64,000 nt of DNA from a virus, in the IMG/VR virus record IMGVR_UViG_3300017971_000006, positions 62,001-126,000 of that record; one strand, written 5' to 3'. Of the stretch, positions 47,504 to 55,491 are shown piece after piece. The position numbers were made by a program, and so were the translations under genes. The notes beneath the pieces are model-generated. The model saw only the letters and a program-made list of their open reading frames with translations. It was not told the DNA's origin and made no database searches. How positions within the stretch are numbered: position 1 is the first letter of the stretch; each line of letters opens with the position of its first letter.

Positions 47504-47598
47504 GGTTTGCAGACCTCCTTCCACATCGCTTATCCTAGAATCTCGTCCGTTTTTCTAGGACAAGGCGTTTGGTCCACGCCTAGCTAGGAGGTGTGCGT
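47504..47598. promoter_or_regulatory. Divergent intergenic region with two hairpins
   Basis: CCTAGAA/TTCTAGG can pair across 47535-47562, and GGCGT-TTGGTCC-ACGCC (about 47565-47581) forms a second hairpin. AGGAGG (47587-47592) is the Shine-Dalgarno for GTG 47599. Neither strand has a clear -35/-10 pair. Confidence 0.35.
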
Positions 47599-47880
47599 GT
47601 GTGCGATGAGCGGTGGCAAAAGCCAACACCAGAGGAGCAGCAACGGAGGAAGGAGAGTCTCGAGGAGCTTAAGAAGGAAGGTCCAGCGCGCAAGCTTAAG
47701 CCCTGGATAGGGTGGATATGCGACGAGCCGGACAGTACGGTAACAGTAGACGCGGAGTCCTGGTATGAGGCCCGAGAGATATCGAGTCGCGAGCTAGGAA
47801 CGAGCAAGAAGGTAGATTGCAAGCTGAAGGAGGAGAGGAACGATGACCCACCCGTGTATGAAGCTCACGACAGTGCCTGA
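47599..47880 (+). CDS. Hypothetical basic protein
   Basis: GTG 47599 lies six bases after AGGAGG and gives 93 residues; GTG 47593 would be too close. The sequence is polar and charged (QKPTPEEQQRRKESLEELKK). It continues with IGWICDEPDSTVTVDAESWY and an acidic end. No motif is recognised. It overlaps the next gene by 38 bases. Confidence 0.45.
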   Translation: MCDERWQKPTPEEQQRRKESLEELKKEGPARKLKPWIGWICDEPDSTVTVDAESWYEAREISSRELGTSKKVDCKLKEERNDDPPVYEAHDSA

Positions 47881-48682
47881 ACGCCCGACGGAGGCTCGTG
47901 CAGCCTCCCAGATGGTTACCTACTTGCTAGCCCAGGGAGTGAGCTTTGGGATAGTGCGGGAGAGGTTTCTGACGGAGGAGTATCTGAGGGGGAACATCCC
48001 GAGCTTCATGAGGACCCTGTACCCCTTGGAGCTGCAGCGCCCTGATGGGCGTCCTATGGTCATCTACAGCCTCCCAGACTTCCTGTGTCTCGGCTCTGAT
48101 GATGACTTCGTTCATACTCCTATGTCCCCTCGTACAGCTCAGCGCATAGCCAACGAGTGGGGGCTCATTCTAGGTACCCCTGAGATGGAGGATGCCCGCA
48201 GAGCCTACTTCCCGCAGAAGCTGAGCTTCAGGGCGATGGCCCCTCCAAGGTTCCCGCGTAACGCCTCCATGATGAGCACGGAGCGCTGGCCCATCCACAC
48301 TAAGTGGTTTCTGGATGACATGGAGAAGGAAGGCTACGAGATTGGTAAGCCAGTGACAGGTCACAAGAAGGGCTTAATCACCCACCCGTGGCTTGCCGAT
48401 TGGGGCTTTAAGTACTGCGGGATACATGGGGCGTACTACGGCAAGAGCAACAAGCCCATCCACGTGTTTGAGAAGGAAGCAAAGGCCCACATAACTAACT
48501 ACAACGACTACTCTCACGGGGTTGTGCTCTACCACCCAAAGGTGTTCTACCCGAACTCAGAGGGAGCCGGAGAGCAGGAGGATGACATCCTAACCATCCT
48601 ACAAGGAGGCGACCCTCGACCGCTAAGCAATAGACGGTTCAGGGCTAGTCCGCTGTACCCTTTAGATAAGGAGTGTGTATGA
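47843..48682 (+). CDS. Conserved-looking hypothetical protein
   Basis: This gene encodes 279 residues, with GGAGGAGAGGAACG before the ATG. It carries distinct landmarks. A YSLPDFLCLGSDDDFVHTPM segment comes early. RTAQRIANEWGLILGT and the TGHKKGLITH pattern follow. Then come WGFKYCGIHGAYYGKSNKPI and NYNDYSHGVVLYHP. This arrangement (GHKK, IHG, DYSHG) is familiar from uncharacterised proteins of phages and bacteria. His and Asp residues in DYSHG could be catalytic, but no reaction is known. Confidence 0.55.
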   Translation: MTHPCMKLTTVPERPTEARAASQMVTYLLAQGVSFGIVRERFLTEEYLRGNIPSFMRTLYPLELQRPDGRPMVIYSLPDFLCLGSDDDFVHTPMSPRTAQRIANEWGLILGTPEMEDARRAYFPQKLSFRAMAPPRFPRNASMMSTERWPIHTKWFLDDMEKEGYEIGKPVTGHKKGLITHPWLADWGFKYCGIHGAYYGKSNKPIHVFEKEAKAHITNYNDYSHGVVLYHPKVFYPNSEGAGEQEDDILTILQGGDPRPLSNRRFRASPLYPLDKECV

Positions 48683-48903
48683 AGATTAGAATGGAGCTAG
48701 AGATGCTGTTTCGTAGGGCGTACAAGGTAAACCCTCTAGACTCTGACCGTGAGCTTAGGGAGTTAGGGTACGATGAGCTGGCAGCTACGCTTAGGGCAGA
48801 GATGCGGGAGCATCTATCTGCAGAGGCAATGCTAGGTAGGTCTGTAGCGGCAAGAGCATGGGAGACAGGGTATGACCCGCCTCTAGGGTTGTCCTACGAA
48901 TAG
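48679..48903 (+). CDS. Small helical protein
   Basis: ATG 48679 overlaps the previous stop (ATGA), with AAGGAG upstream, giving 74 residues. It is helical and charged (KIRMELEMLFRRAYKVNPLD, then ELRELGYDELAATLRAEMRE). It ends before a strong terminator. It has no known motif. Confidence 0.5.
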   Translation: MKIRMELEMLFRRAYKVNPLDSDRELRELGYDELAATLRAEMREHLSAEAMLGRSVAARAWETGYDPPLGLSYE

Positions 48904-48907
48904 GGAG

Positions 48908-48947
48908 AAGGCGCCGACGGTACGGCGCCTTTTCTTTAGCTACCAAA
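48908..48947 (+). terminator. Strong terminator followed by CTTTAGCTACCAAA element
   Basis: AAGGCGCCG (48908-48916) and CGGCGCCTT (48923-48931) form a nine-bp stem, followed by TTCTTT. CTTTAGCTACCAAA (48934-48947) overlaps the T-tract. It is the same element found at 33231 and 13947. Confidence 0.8.
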
Positions 48948-48978
48948 GTCGTTTTATAGAACCAGCTGGTACTACGCG

Positions 48979-48994
48979 TGGTACCCTCTCTACA
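48979..48994 (+). promoter_or_regulatory. TGG-TACCCT element 6 bases before ATG 48994
   Basis: TGG-TACCCT (48979-48987) is followed by CTCTAC and ATG 48994. The TCTCTACATG context equals that at 12344. No Shine-Dalgarno is present. Upstream TTTTATAGAACC near 48953 is another AT-rich -10 candidate. Confidence 0.35.
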
Positions 48995-49311
48995 TGCCGA
49001 CAGAGGAAGAGCTCAGTCAAGAGCAGGACAACCAAGAGGTTCGTCAACGCATCAGAAGAGCGCTTAACAACGCGTACGCTTTTGTGAGAGGTAGGGAGTC
49101 GGTTAACAGCTTTACTGCGTACACGTTCGAGGATGCTCTTGACGACCAGATTGAGAGGATAGAAGGCTCTGGTACAGTTCTGCGTCCTAATGAGAAGGAG
49201 CGCGTAGAGCGTATCTACAAAGATGTTCTTGCGGCAGCAGAGGATGTAGAGGAGTACTCTGGTCCGAGCGTAAGTGACGAAGAGAACGTAAACACACCAA
49301 AGGATGCGTGA
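48994..49311 (+). CDS. Hypothetical acidic helical protein
   Basis: This gene encodes 105 residues and is mainly helical and acidic (TEEELSQEQDNQEVRQRIRR, then NAYAFVRGRESVNSFTAYTF). It has no cysteines or membrane segment. The end is disordered (EENVNTPKDA). It is coupled to the lysozyme-like gene by overlapping stop and start. Function is unknown. Confidence 0.5.
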   Translation: MPTEEELSQEQDNQEVRQRIRRALNNAYAFVRGRESVNSFTAYTFEDALDDQIERIEGSGTVLRPNEKERVERIYKDVLAAAEDVEEYSGPSVSDEENVNTPKDA

Positions 49312-50402
49312 TGCTAGTTTCGACTAAGGATATTGGTTGGGGGGCGTATGGCGGGTACGAGGGGCCCTTCTTTAGGGGTAGGCACCGGTACGTTGTACCT
49401 GATGAGCCGAGCTTGTCTGACAAGATTCTGGCTGTCATTACAGCCACTGAGGGCGGGGCCTACGACGCCATCAACATGTACGACGGGCAGATTCTCTCTA
49501 CCACACTCATCCAGGTGACAGAGAAGAGGTACTTCACCGCGAGCAAGGCACTTGGTTTCGCCGTAGAGAAGGATGAGAGCCTGGCAGGTATGCTATCCCC
49601 CGCTCTTGAGCTATGTGACGCCAGCTTTGTGAAGGGACCGAGAGGGTGGCGCATTCACTACAGGTCTAAGGAGCCTCCGTCCCCGGTAGCTACGGAGGAG
49701 CAGCAAAGCATGATGATGCTTGGGTGTAGCGGGAAGCAGGGAAGCTGGGGCTCTGAATCAGAGGAGCGCGCTAAGACATGGGCTGCTGTAGTGGCATCCT
49801 TCTGGGGAAAGGAGAGCGCACAGAGAGCTCAGGTAGAGTTTATCGCTCCTAGGCTGTACGACTACGCTTTCTACCACTCCAGAGAGGCCGTAGAAGCTGC
49901 TACTGAGCTAGGTACAGATATGAGCATGGCGTTCGTAGCTGCGTACCTAAGCTTCGCGGTTAACAGCCCAGTTAGAGCGGCTAAGCATCTAACGGTGGCT
50001 GCGCAGAAAACCAAGTACCGAACGTTCAGCGAGGGGTGGTTAATTGAGCTGCTGAATGAGCTCACCTTCGGTCCGCGAATAGCGATATACCCACACAGGT
50101 ACAAGGCCATACGTCCTGTTCTGGAGAGGTTGTTCTCTATCGACATCCCAGACCTGCCCGAGGACCTAAAGGACTGGAAGGGACCTTCAGGAGAGCTCTA
50201 CGACGCTAAGGGCATACAGGAGATGCTGATAGACCTAGGCTACGACCTAGGGCCGTGTAAGGCGGATGGGCGTATAGGGAAGATGACCAGTGCGGCCATA
50301 CGTGCGTTTGAGGAGAAGGAGGGACTACCCCCAGACGGGAGTCTTGACATCGATGTCGTTAACCGGCTGAGGGAAGTATGGGAGACATCACAGAAAGGCT
50401 GA
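49311..50402 (+). CDS. Lysozyme-like enzyme with C-terminal peptidoglycan-binding domain
   Basis: ATG 49311 has AAAGGA six bases upstream and gives 363 residues. The N-terminal region has LAVITATEGGAYDAINMYDG and TTLIQVTEKRYFTASKALGF, a pattern seen in lysozyme-like phage enzymes where the Glu of TEGG would be catalytic. The last 75 residues are a PG_binding_1 repeat: KGIQEMLIDLGYDLGPCKAD, then a GRIGKMTSAAIRAFEEKEG segment. A Trp-containing helical region lies between. There is no signal peptide. It could be tail-associated for entry or a second endolysin. The binding domain is firm; the lysozyme call is moderate. Confidence 0.6.
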   Translation: MLVSTKDIGWGAYGGYEGPFFRGRHRYVVPDEPSLSDKILAVITATEGGAYDAINMYDGQILSTTLIQVTEKRYFTASKALGFAVEKDESLAGMLSPALELCDASFVKGPRGWRIHYRSKEPPSPVATEEQQSMMMLGCSGKQGSWGSESEERAKTWAAVVASFWGKESAQRAQVEFIAPRLYDYAFYHSREAVEAATELGTDMSMAFVAAYLSFAVNSPVRAAKHLTVAAQKTKYRTFSEGWLIELLNELTFGPRIAIYPHRYKAIRPVLERLFSIDIPDLPEDLKDWKGPSGELYDAKGIQEMLIDLGYDLGPCKADGRIGKMTSAAIRAFEEKEGLPPDGSLDIDVVNRLREVWETSQKG

Positions 50403-50611
50403 ACGACGCTGTTAGTCGCATGCGAGACGTAGCTCCTAGAGCGGAGAACTACCATCCTATTCTGGTAGAGATGCTGGAGCTTAGTCAGGAGAGGGTTAAG
50501 GAGCTAGAGGAGGAGAACAAGGAGCTTAGACAGTCACTCGCTGAGGCTAAGGCGTTTGTCACGGACCTGAACATAGTACGTAGACAGTACGAGACCGGAA
50601 GAAGACGGTAG
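50378..50611 (+). CDS. Small coiled-coil protein
   Basis: This gene encodes 77 residues and overlaps the lysozyme-like gene by 25 bases. It is helical with strong coiled-coil spacing (LELSQERVKELEEENKELRQ), then a helix rich in Arg at the end (RQYETGRRR). It could bind the enzyme it overlaps. No known motif is seen. Confidence 0.5.
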   Translation: MGDITERLNDAVSRMRDVAPRAENYHPILVEMLELSQERVKELEEENKELRQSLAEAKAFVTDLNIVRRQYETGRRR

Positions 50612-50620
50612 AGAAAAGAC

Positions 50621-50717
50621 TTGACCTGCTCGTTATGTTCTTCTAATTCTAAAGGAGCACACACCTCCTTTCTCATCCTAGGCCCGCTTGTCTCCCTCGG
50701 CGGGCCTATTTCTTTTT
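50621..50717 (+). ncRNA. Promoter, hairpin and terminator: candidate short RNA
   Basis: TTGACC (50621-50626), a 17-base spacer and TAATTC (50644-50649) form a promoter-like pair. RNA would begin near 50656. AAAGGAG-CACACAC-CTCCTTT (50651-50671) is a hairpin there. A second stem, TAGGCCCGC (50679-50687) with GCGGGCCTA (50700-50708), is followed by TTTCTTTTT. The result would be a transcript of about 60 bases with no open frame. The terminator is clear; the RNA is a proposal. Confidence 0.4.
50679..50717 (+). terminator. Strong terminator
   Basis: The 9-bp GC-rich stem TAGGCCCGC/GCGGGCCTA with a 12-base loop precedes TTTCTTTTT. It separates the lysozyme-like operon from the baseplate operon. 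Confidence 0.85.
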
Positions 50718-50719
50718 GG

Positions 50720-50762
50720 CTTTTGGTAAGATGCTATGGTTAGTGGCAAGGAGGAGATGTGA
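50720..50762 (+). promoter_or_regulatory. CTTTTGGTAAGAT promoter-like element and mini-ORF before baseplate operon
   Basis: CTTTTGGTAAGAT (50720-50732) matches the element before 46203. An eight-codon frame from ATG 50736 ends at TGA 50760-50762, overlapping the GTG start at 50759. GGAGG lies just before that GTG. The mini-ORF may couple translation or be incidental. Confidence 0.4.
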
Positions 50763-51046
50763 GCATAGACCTTCAGGTTGTCTTCCCTCAAGAGGAGATA
50801 GAGCTTAACAGCATACGGTTGGTGCCTGGTCCGCCGTCCATGTTGGACATCATCGGGGCAGACTTTCGCTCTGTAGCGGAGGTCAAGATGAACGGCGTTG
50901 AGAGCCCAAACTTCATGGTGCTGAGCCGCACCAGGCTGCTTGCGCAGGTCCCTGAGGTTCTAGAGAGCGATAGACTGGTGGATGTCTCCGTAGTCTCCCG
51001 CAAGCTCGCCGTTACGGAGAAGAGAGTCTGCTTACGTTCAGGCTAA
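50759..51046 (+). CDS. Small beta-rich baseplate-associated protein
   Basis: GTG 50759 has AGGAGG upstream and gives 95 residues. The chain is strand-rich (SIDLQVVFPQEEIELNSIRL, then PGPPSMLDIIGADFRSVAEV and NFMVLSRTRLLAQVPEVLES), like an IPT/TIG-type Ig fold. I associate this pattern with small proteins near phage baseplate operons. It is first in the operon that encodes the baseplate J-like protein. The structural role is inferred. Confidence 0.5.
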   Translation: MSIDLQVVFPQEEIELNSIRLVPGPPSMLDIIGADFRSVAEVKMNGVESPNFMVLSRTRLLAQVPEVLESDRLVDVSVVSRKLAVTEKRVCLRSG

Positions 51047-51060
51047 GCAGCACTCCTCAG

Positions 51061-51414
51061 ATGGTGACCGGTCTGCTTAAGCTCATTCAGATTTTCCTGA
51101 TGGAGCTCCTCAACACGAAGGGCTCTGACAAGCTGGACAAAGGGAAAGGAGCAAGCGCTCTGAAGCCTATAGGTCAGACGTTTGGGGCGGACCAAGGAGG
51201 GGACATTGTTAGTGGGTTCGTGGTAGCCGTAGACACAGCTACAAGGCAGATTGTAAGACGTCAGAGCATGAATCCTGGCATCCCAAGAGACGAGCGGCTC
51301 ATGGCCGCAAAGGTTCTCGGAGCAAACTTCAACAGGCAGCTTGGCGCCTTGGTGGTAAACGTAGAGGTGACGTCGATGGCTGGCCGCGCTGCTGTGGCCA
51401 ACCTGGAGGTGTAG
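51061..51414 (+). CDS. Small baseplate-operon protein
   Basis: This gene encodes 117 residues. It has a hydrophobic helix at the N-terminus (LLKLIQIFLMELLNTKGSD). A Gly-rich segment and a beta-rich C-terminal half follow (GGDIVSGFVVAVDTATRQIV, then RQLGALVVNVEVTSMAGRAA). It directly precedes the baseplate J-like gene with no gap. That is the place of gpW/gp25 in other phages, but the sequence does not show the gp25 pattern, so I give no such name. Confidence 0.5.
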   Translation: MVTGLLKLIQIFLMELLNTKGSDKLDKGKGASALKPIGQTFGADQGGDIVSGFVVAVDTATRQIVRRQSMNPGIPRDERLMAAKVLGANFNRQLGALVVNVEVTSMAGRAAVANLEV

Positions 51415-54400
51415 ATGGCAGTCAGAGACCTAGAGGCGTTCCTTCGCCAGATAGCACGTGAGTGGGACCCGAGCTTGGATGTCAGTGAGGGCTCTCCGTT
51501 CGACACTAAGATTGTGCAGCGTGTTCTGCGCCGCTTAGGGACCGACCCTTTCACGGTAGACATGGCCACCTTCGTGCAGGCCAGGCTGAAGCAGGCGTAT
51601 CCAGACGTAGCCTTTGATGAGGGAGGGGCGTTGACCGACCTTCTCATCAAGCCCGTTACTCTGCTGTGGGACCCTATCGTCAGAGAGAGCGTGCGCATCC
51701 AAGGGTCTCAGTCGTTTAAGTACCCAGGGGCACTCACTACAGAGGAGGCGGAGGCACTCGGGGCCAACCTCTTCTCTACAAGGGAGACAGGGGAGTACGC
51801 CAAAGGTGTTGGGCGCATCCTGTTTGACCAGCCCCAGGTTGTCAGCATGACGCCAGAGAAGTTTTTCACTAGCAAGGGCGGGCTGCACTTCTTCCCCATA
51901 GAATCTCAGTCCATCCGAGCTGAGGAGATGATTCTCAACGTTGACGATGACGGGCTGTACTACTTCGACGTCAACCTAATAGCAGAGAATCCAGGCTCAG
52001 CGTACAACATAGGGCCGAGGTCCTTGGTGTCCGTAGCCAACACCCCCTCAGCCGTCGGTGTAACGAACCTACGGAGGTTCCAGGACGGTCTTAAGGAGGA
52101 GACAGCGACAGACTACGTGTACAGAGCCCAATCTGAGCTCACCGAACGTTCTCTGGTGTCTCTGAGGGGAATCGCCGCCAAGATTACTCGCTCGTATCCT
52201 GAGGTACAACGACTTAACGTTGTAGGGTTCAACGACCCTGAGATGCAGCGAGATATCGTAACTGGAGGTAGCTTTGGGGACATCATAGCCTCCGGTACGA
52301 CGGGTAGACCGGTATCAGATGGAGAGGGGGCTAACCGAACTAGGAGGTTCTACACAACGGATGTAGACCTAACAACGGTAGCCTCAGCCGGACCGGTATC
52401 AGGGCTTTACATTACAATCTTCGGGGCATCCGGCTCGTTTACAACCGGCCGTGACTTTGAGGTAGAGTCCATCGTGTCCCCCACTGAGATAGATGTGACA
52501 GAGCAGGAGATGTTCTACTCTGCTACAGGTCCGTGTGCATGGGCGATAAGGCGCAAGGAGCTCACGTTGTCTGGCATACCTGGTGGGATTCTATACCCAG
52601 ACAGCCCATACGGTACCGTAACTATAGAGCCCGACGAGATACATATAGGAGGCACGTACGATGTATACCTCAGGGCTACAGAGCTGGAGAGCACGTCGCT
52701 AGTCCTCACAGAGGTAATAGACGACGAGCCAGCCGTCAGTGGTTTGTCGGCAGCAGAGGTCGCCCCTAACCAGGTAACGCTAACAGATATAGTGTTGAAT
52801 GCGACCTACTTCGAGGGGGACTCTGTGTACACAGCCATAGAGGAGGCGGGAGCTAGAGGATACACACTTCAGATAGAGACAGGTACAAACGCGGGCAGCT
52901 ACAGAGTTCTGAGCGTAACGCAGACGGTTGGGCTGTCCCCTGTTCTATATCTGACACCTGACCTTCCGAACCCTACCAGCGGTCCTTCCAGGTGGAGGCT
53001 GGTTGACGAGCTTACAATAGAGCTCACAGGCCCGAGGCATACCAAGGTATCGGGAAACGACCTGAGCAAGATACAAGGCTCCGTCTACGTCACAACATCT
53101 TCAGGTACAGACTTCGACGCTCTAGGCGTGGCAGAGGGAGACGTTGTGCAGATTCTAGAGGGGCAGGATGCGGGGGAGTACACGCTCACCGCAGACCCTA
53201 TAGCTCCTGGGTTCACGTCTTTAGAGCTAGATGCGGAGATGACGTTCACAGAGACAGGTGTGTCATACACCGTCTATACCCCTAATGTTGCAGGAAGCAT
53301 CGACCTGCCTCTAGTCAGGGTTACATCAGTAGAGCTGCTAGATAGTGGTAATCAGCCGCAAGGAACTACAGTACCGTACGCTAAGCCTGTAGACATTCAA
53401 TCACGCTCCTTTCAAAACCCGGCTAGGGGCGTGAAGCATGATTGGGTAGACGTGTCTCTCGGGCTGGTATCTGGAAGCATCACGTTCCCGCTCGTGGGTA
53501 CGCTGTTCGTCTACAATTTTTACTTTTCTACTGTTGTTGTTACGTTCTCAGGAGAGGCAGATATAGCTTCGGTAGTTAACACGTTGAACACGATGCTGTT
53601 ACCGTTCTCTAGCGGTCCTGTAGCGGTGGAGCTAGACAGCACCCACTTCGGCATCAGGCCGTTCGGTAATGGCGGAAGAGTGGCCATTACTGGGGGTACA
53701 GCGATGACCGCCGTGTTCGGGGATACCGACGTTAGGACCTCATGTGACATACGGTCTTCTAACGCCTCTGCAGGGTGGGACAGCTTAGACCCAGATGTGG
53801 ACCTGGCTACAGGTCTAGATGTAATACAGGTTCTAGACGGTAATCAGGTGGGGTTCTACCCTATTCCTTACGTAGTTGACTGGACGTCACCGTTAGGGAC
53901 GGCAGACCCATCTAAAGCGCTTATTCTAGCGGAGGACACTCCGACCTTGAGCAATGCTACGGCTCTGTCCCCTGAGCTCAACGTGCATGTTCAGATAGGG
54001 GCGCGCTCTATAGGCTCTGCAAGGATGTACTTTTTAGAGCCCACTACAATAGAGGTAGACTCCGACACGTACTTCACGGCGTCAACAGCGTACGGGGATG
54101 TAAGGTACCTTCCTGACCCATCGCTAAGCACACAGCTAATACCACCATTACCTGGTGATGTCCCTGTGAGGGACGGGGAGACAACGACAGGCTCGCCTAC
54201 GCTGACATCCCTGTCTCAGGACTTCAATCTGTCTAGAGTACATGCCGGGGACGACCTGTTGCTGCTGTACTGGCCTTTAGCTGGTACCGTTGTGATGCCG
54301 TCAGGGGTGCCGGTGGCTAACGCCTCCGGTACAACCTTAACGTACTCTGTAGACAACGGTCCTTGGAAGACTGTTACGTTTGTCCGTGATGACCCAGCTC

Positions 54401-55491
54401 TGGCTCCTACGGATGTGAGTAGAGAAGGGATTGTGTCGCAGATTAACGCCTCGTTCGGCGATGATGTGTGCTCTCTTACAGGGACGGACACTCTAGAGTT
54501 TGAAGCAGACATGCTGATAACGATAAGTGAGACGGGGACAGCCAACGAGCTAATACTAGGGGATATAGCTGGTACAGCTCCTCCATTGTCGTTTCACACT
54601 GCAGGACCGAACCCTACAGGTAACAGCGTCCAAAGGAGCAACAGGTCACCAAGCTACGGTACGTACAGAATACTTTCCACGGCCACGACTACGCTCCAAG
54701 CAGACGCTCCGATACCCATCGATGCCAACTTTACAGCTAACTACCCAGGTCCTAGCTACCCCCGGCAGAGCTACCAGATTCTCAGACCAGGAGCTCAGAG
54801 AATCACTACAACGGACATGGGTGACAACGAGGCTGAGGCAGGGCTCTACTACTTTGACGTAGAGCTTGTGTCGGAGGGGACAGGGGATATCTGGAATCTA
54901 GCAGCAGACGTGCAGATGAGTGCTGAGGGGTACAGGTCTGAAGGGTGGTACCTGACAACGGAGGATAGCAACCTATCGTTCTCGGGTGTAGAGACCGTAA
55001 AGATAATTGTGTCTAGAACAATACTCCCGGACGGTGTAGATGATGACCCATCTAATGCCATCCAAATTACCGGGCAGAACCTGCAGGTTAGCTACGACAG
55101 AGCTCCTGTAGTAGATAGTGTTCAGAGCTACATCAGCTCAGACATAGAGAGAGTAGTGTGCTCAAGCCCCCTTGCTCGATATCTGTCTCCCTACTTTGTG
55201 CGGATGGACGTGACGTACACTGGGGGCTCTAAGGTAGATGTTGTGCAGCCAGAGCTTGAGGATTACATCACCAAGCTGTACCCGGAGGACACGCTTAGCA
55301 GTAGTAACGTGCAGAAGATATTCTTGGACAGAGGAGCTACAGACATAGACAATCCGCTAGACCTTATCGCTATAGTTCATGAGGCCGATAGAACGGTTAC
55401 AGCGCGAAGGTCGCAGGATGCTATAGGTACAGACAGTAGACTGTGCACGTTCATACCAGATGTTCTTAACATCGTGAGAGATGTGAGCTAA
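51415..55491 (+). CDS. Baseplate J-like / wedge protein (giant)
   Basis: This gene encodes 1358 residues. The N-terminal 270 residues carry the baseplate J/gp6-like pattern: an early IAREWDPSLDVSEGSPFDTK segment, RETGEYAKGVGRILFDQPQV, FTSKGGLHFFPIESQSIRAE, and then DVNLIAENPGSAYNIGPRSL. In other phages this domain forms the wedge ring that anchors fibres and sheath. A long middle (about 300-1100) is made of beta modules, probably insertions that fit a large baseplate. The C-terminal 150 return to J-like alpha/beta content. It is far longer than typical J proteins. There is a convergent overlap with the next minus-strand gene. Confidence 0.7.
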   Translation: MAVRDLEAFLRQIAREWDPSLDVSEGSPFDTKIVQRVLRRLGTDPFTVDMATFVQARLKQAYPDVAFDEGGALTDLLIKPVTLLWDPIVRESVRIQGSQSFKYPGALTTEEAEALGANLFSTRETGEYAKGVGRILFDQPQVVSMTPEKFFTSKGGLHFFPIESQSIRAEEMILNVDDDGLYYFDVNLIAENPGSAYNIGPRSLVSVANTPSAVGVTNLRRFQDGLKEETATDYVYRAQSELTERSLVSLRGIAAKITRSYPEVQRLNVVGFNDPEMQRDIVTGGSFGDIIASGTTGRPVSDGEGANRTRRFYTTDVDLTTVASAGPVSGLYITIFGASGSFTTGRDFEVESIVSPTEIDVTEQEMFYSATGPCAWAIRRKELTLSGIPGGILYPDSPYGTVTIEPDEIHIGGTYDVYLRATELESTSLVLTEVIDDEPAVSGLSAAEVAPNQVTLTDIVLNATYFEGDSVYTAIEEAGARGYTLQIETGTNAGSYRVLSVTQTVGLSPVLYLTPDLPNPTSGPSRWRLVDELTIELTGPRHTKVSGNDLSKIQGSVYVTTSSGTDFDALGVAEGDVVQILEGQDAGEYTLTADPIAPGFTSLELDAEMTFTETGVSYTVYTPNVAGSIDLPLVRVTSVELLDSGNQPQGTTVPYAKPVDIQSRSFQNPARGVKHDWVDVSLGLVSGSITFPLVGTLFVYNFYFSTVVVTFSGEADIASVVNTLNTMLLPFSSGPVAVELDSTHFGIRPFGNGGRVAITGGTAMTAVFGDTDVRTSCDIRSSNASAGWDSLDPDVDLATGLDVIQVLDGNQVGFYPIPYVVDWTSPLGTADPSKALILAEDTPTLSNATALSPELNVHVQIGARSIGSARMYFLEPTTIEVDSDTYFTASTAYGDVRYLPDPSLSTQLIPPLPGDVPVRDGETTTGSPTLTSLSQDFNLSRVHAGDDLLLLYWPLAGTVVMPSGVPVANASGTTLTYSVDNGPWKTVTFVRDDPALAPTDVSREGIVSQINASFGDDVCSLTGTDTLEFEADMLITISETGTANELILGDIAGTAPPLSFHTAGPNPTGNSVQRSNRSPSYGTYRILSTATTTLQADAPIPIDANFTANYPGPSYPRQSYQILRPGAQRITTTDMGDNEAEAGLYYFDVELVSEGTGDIWNLAADVQMSAEGYRSEGWYLTTEDSNLSFSGVETVKIIVSRTILPDGVDDDPSNAIQITGQNLQVSYDRAPVVDSVQSYISSDIERVVCSSPLARYLSPYFVRMDVTYTGGSKVDVVQPELEDYITKLYPEDTLSSSNVQKIFLDRGATDIDNPLDLIAIVHEADRTVTARRSQDAIGTDSRLCTFIPDVLNIVRDVS

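Noticed and set aside
51061-51414. gp25/gpW lysozyme-like baseplate protein by position
   Set aside because: It sits where gp25 is expected, but the gp25 sequence landmarks are not seen, so the name was not used.
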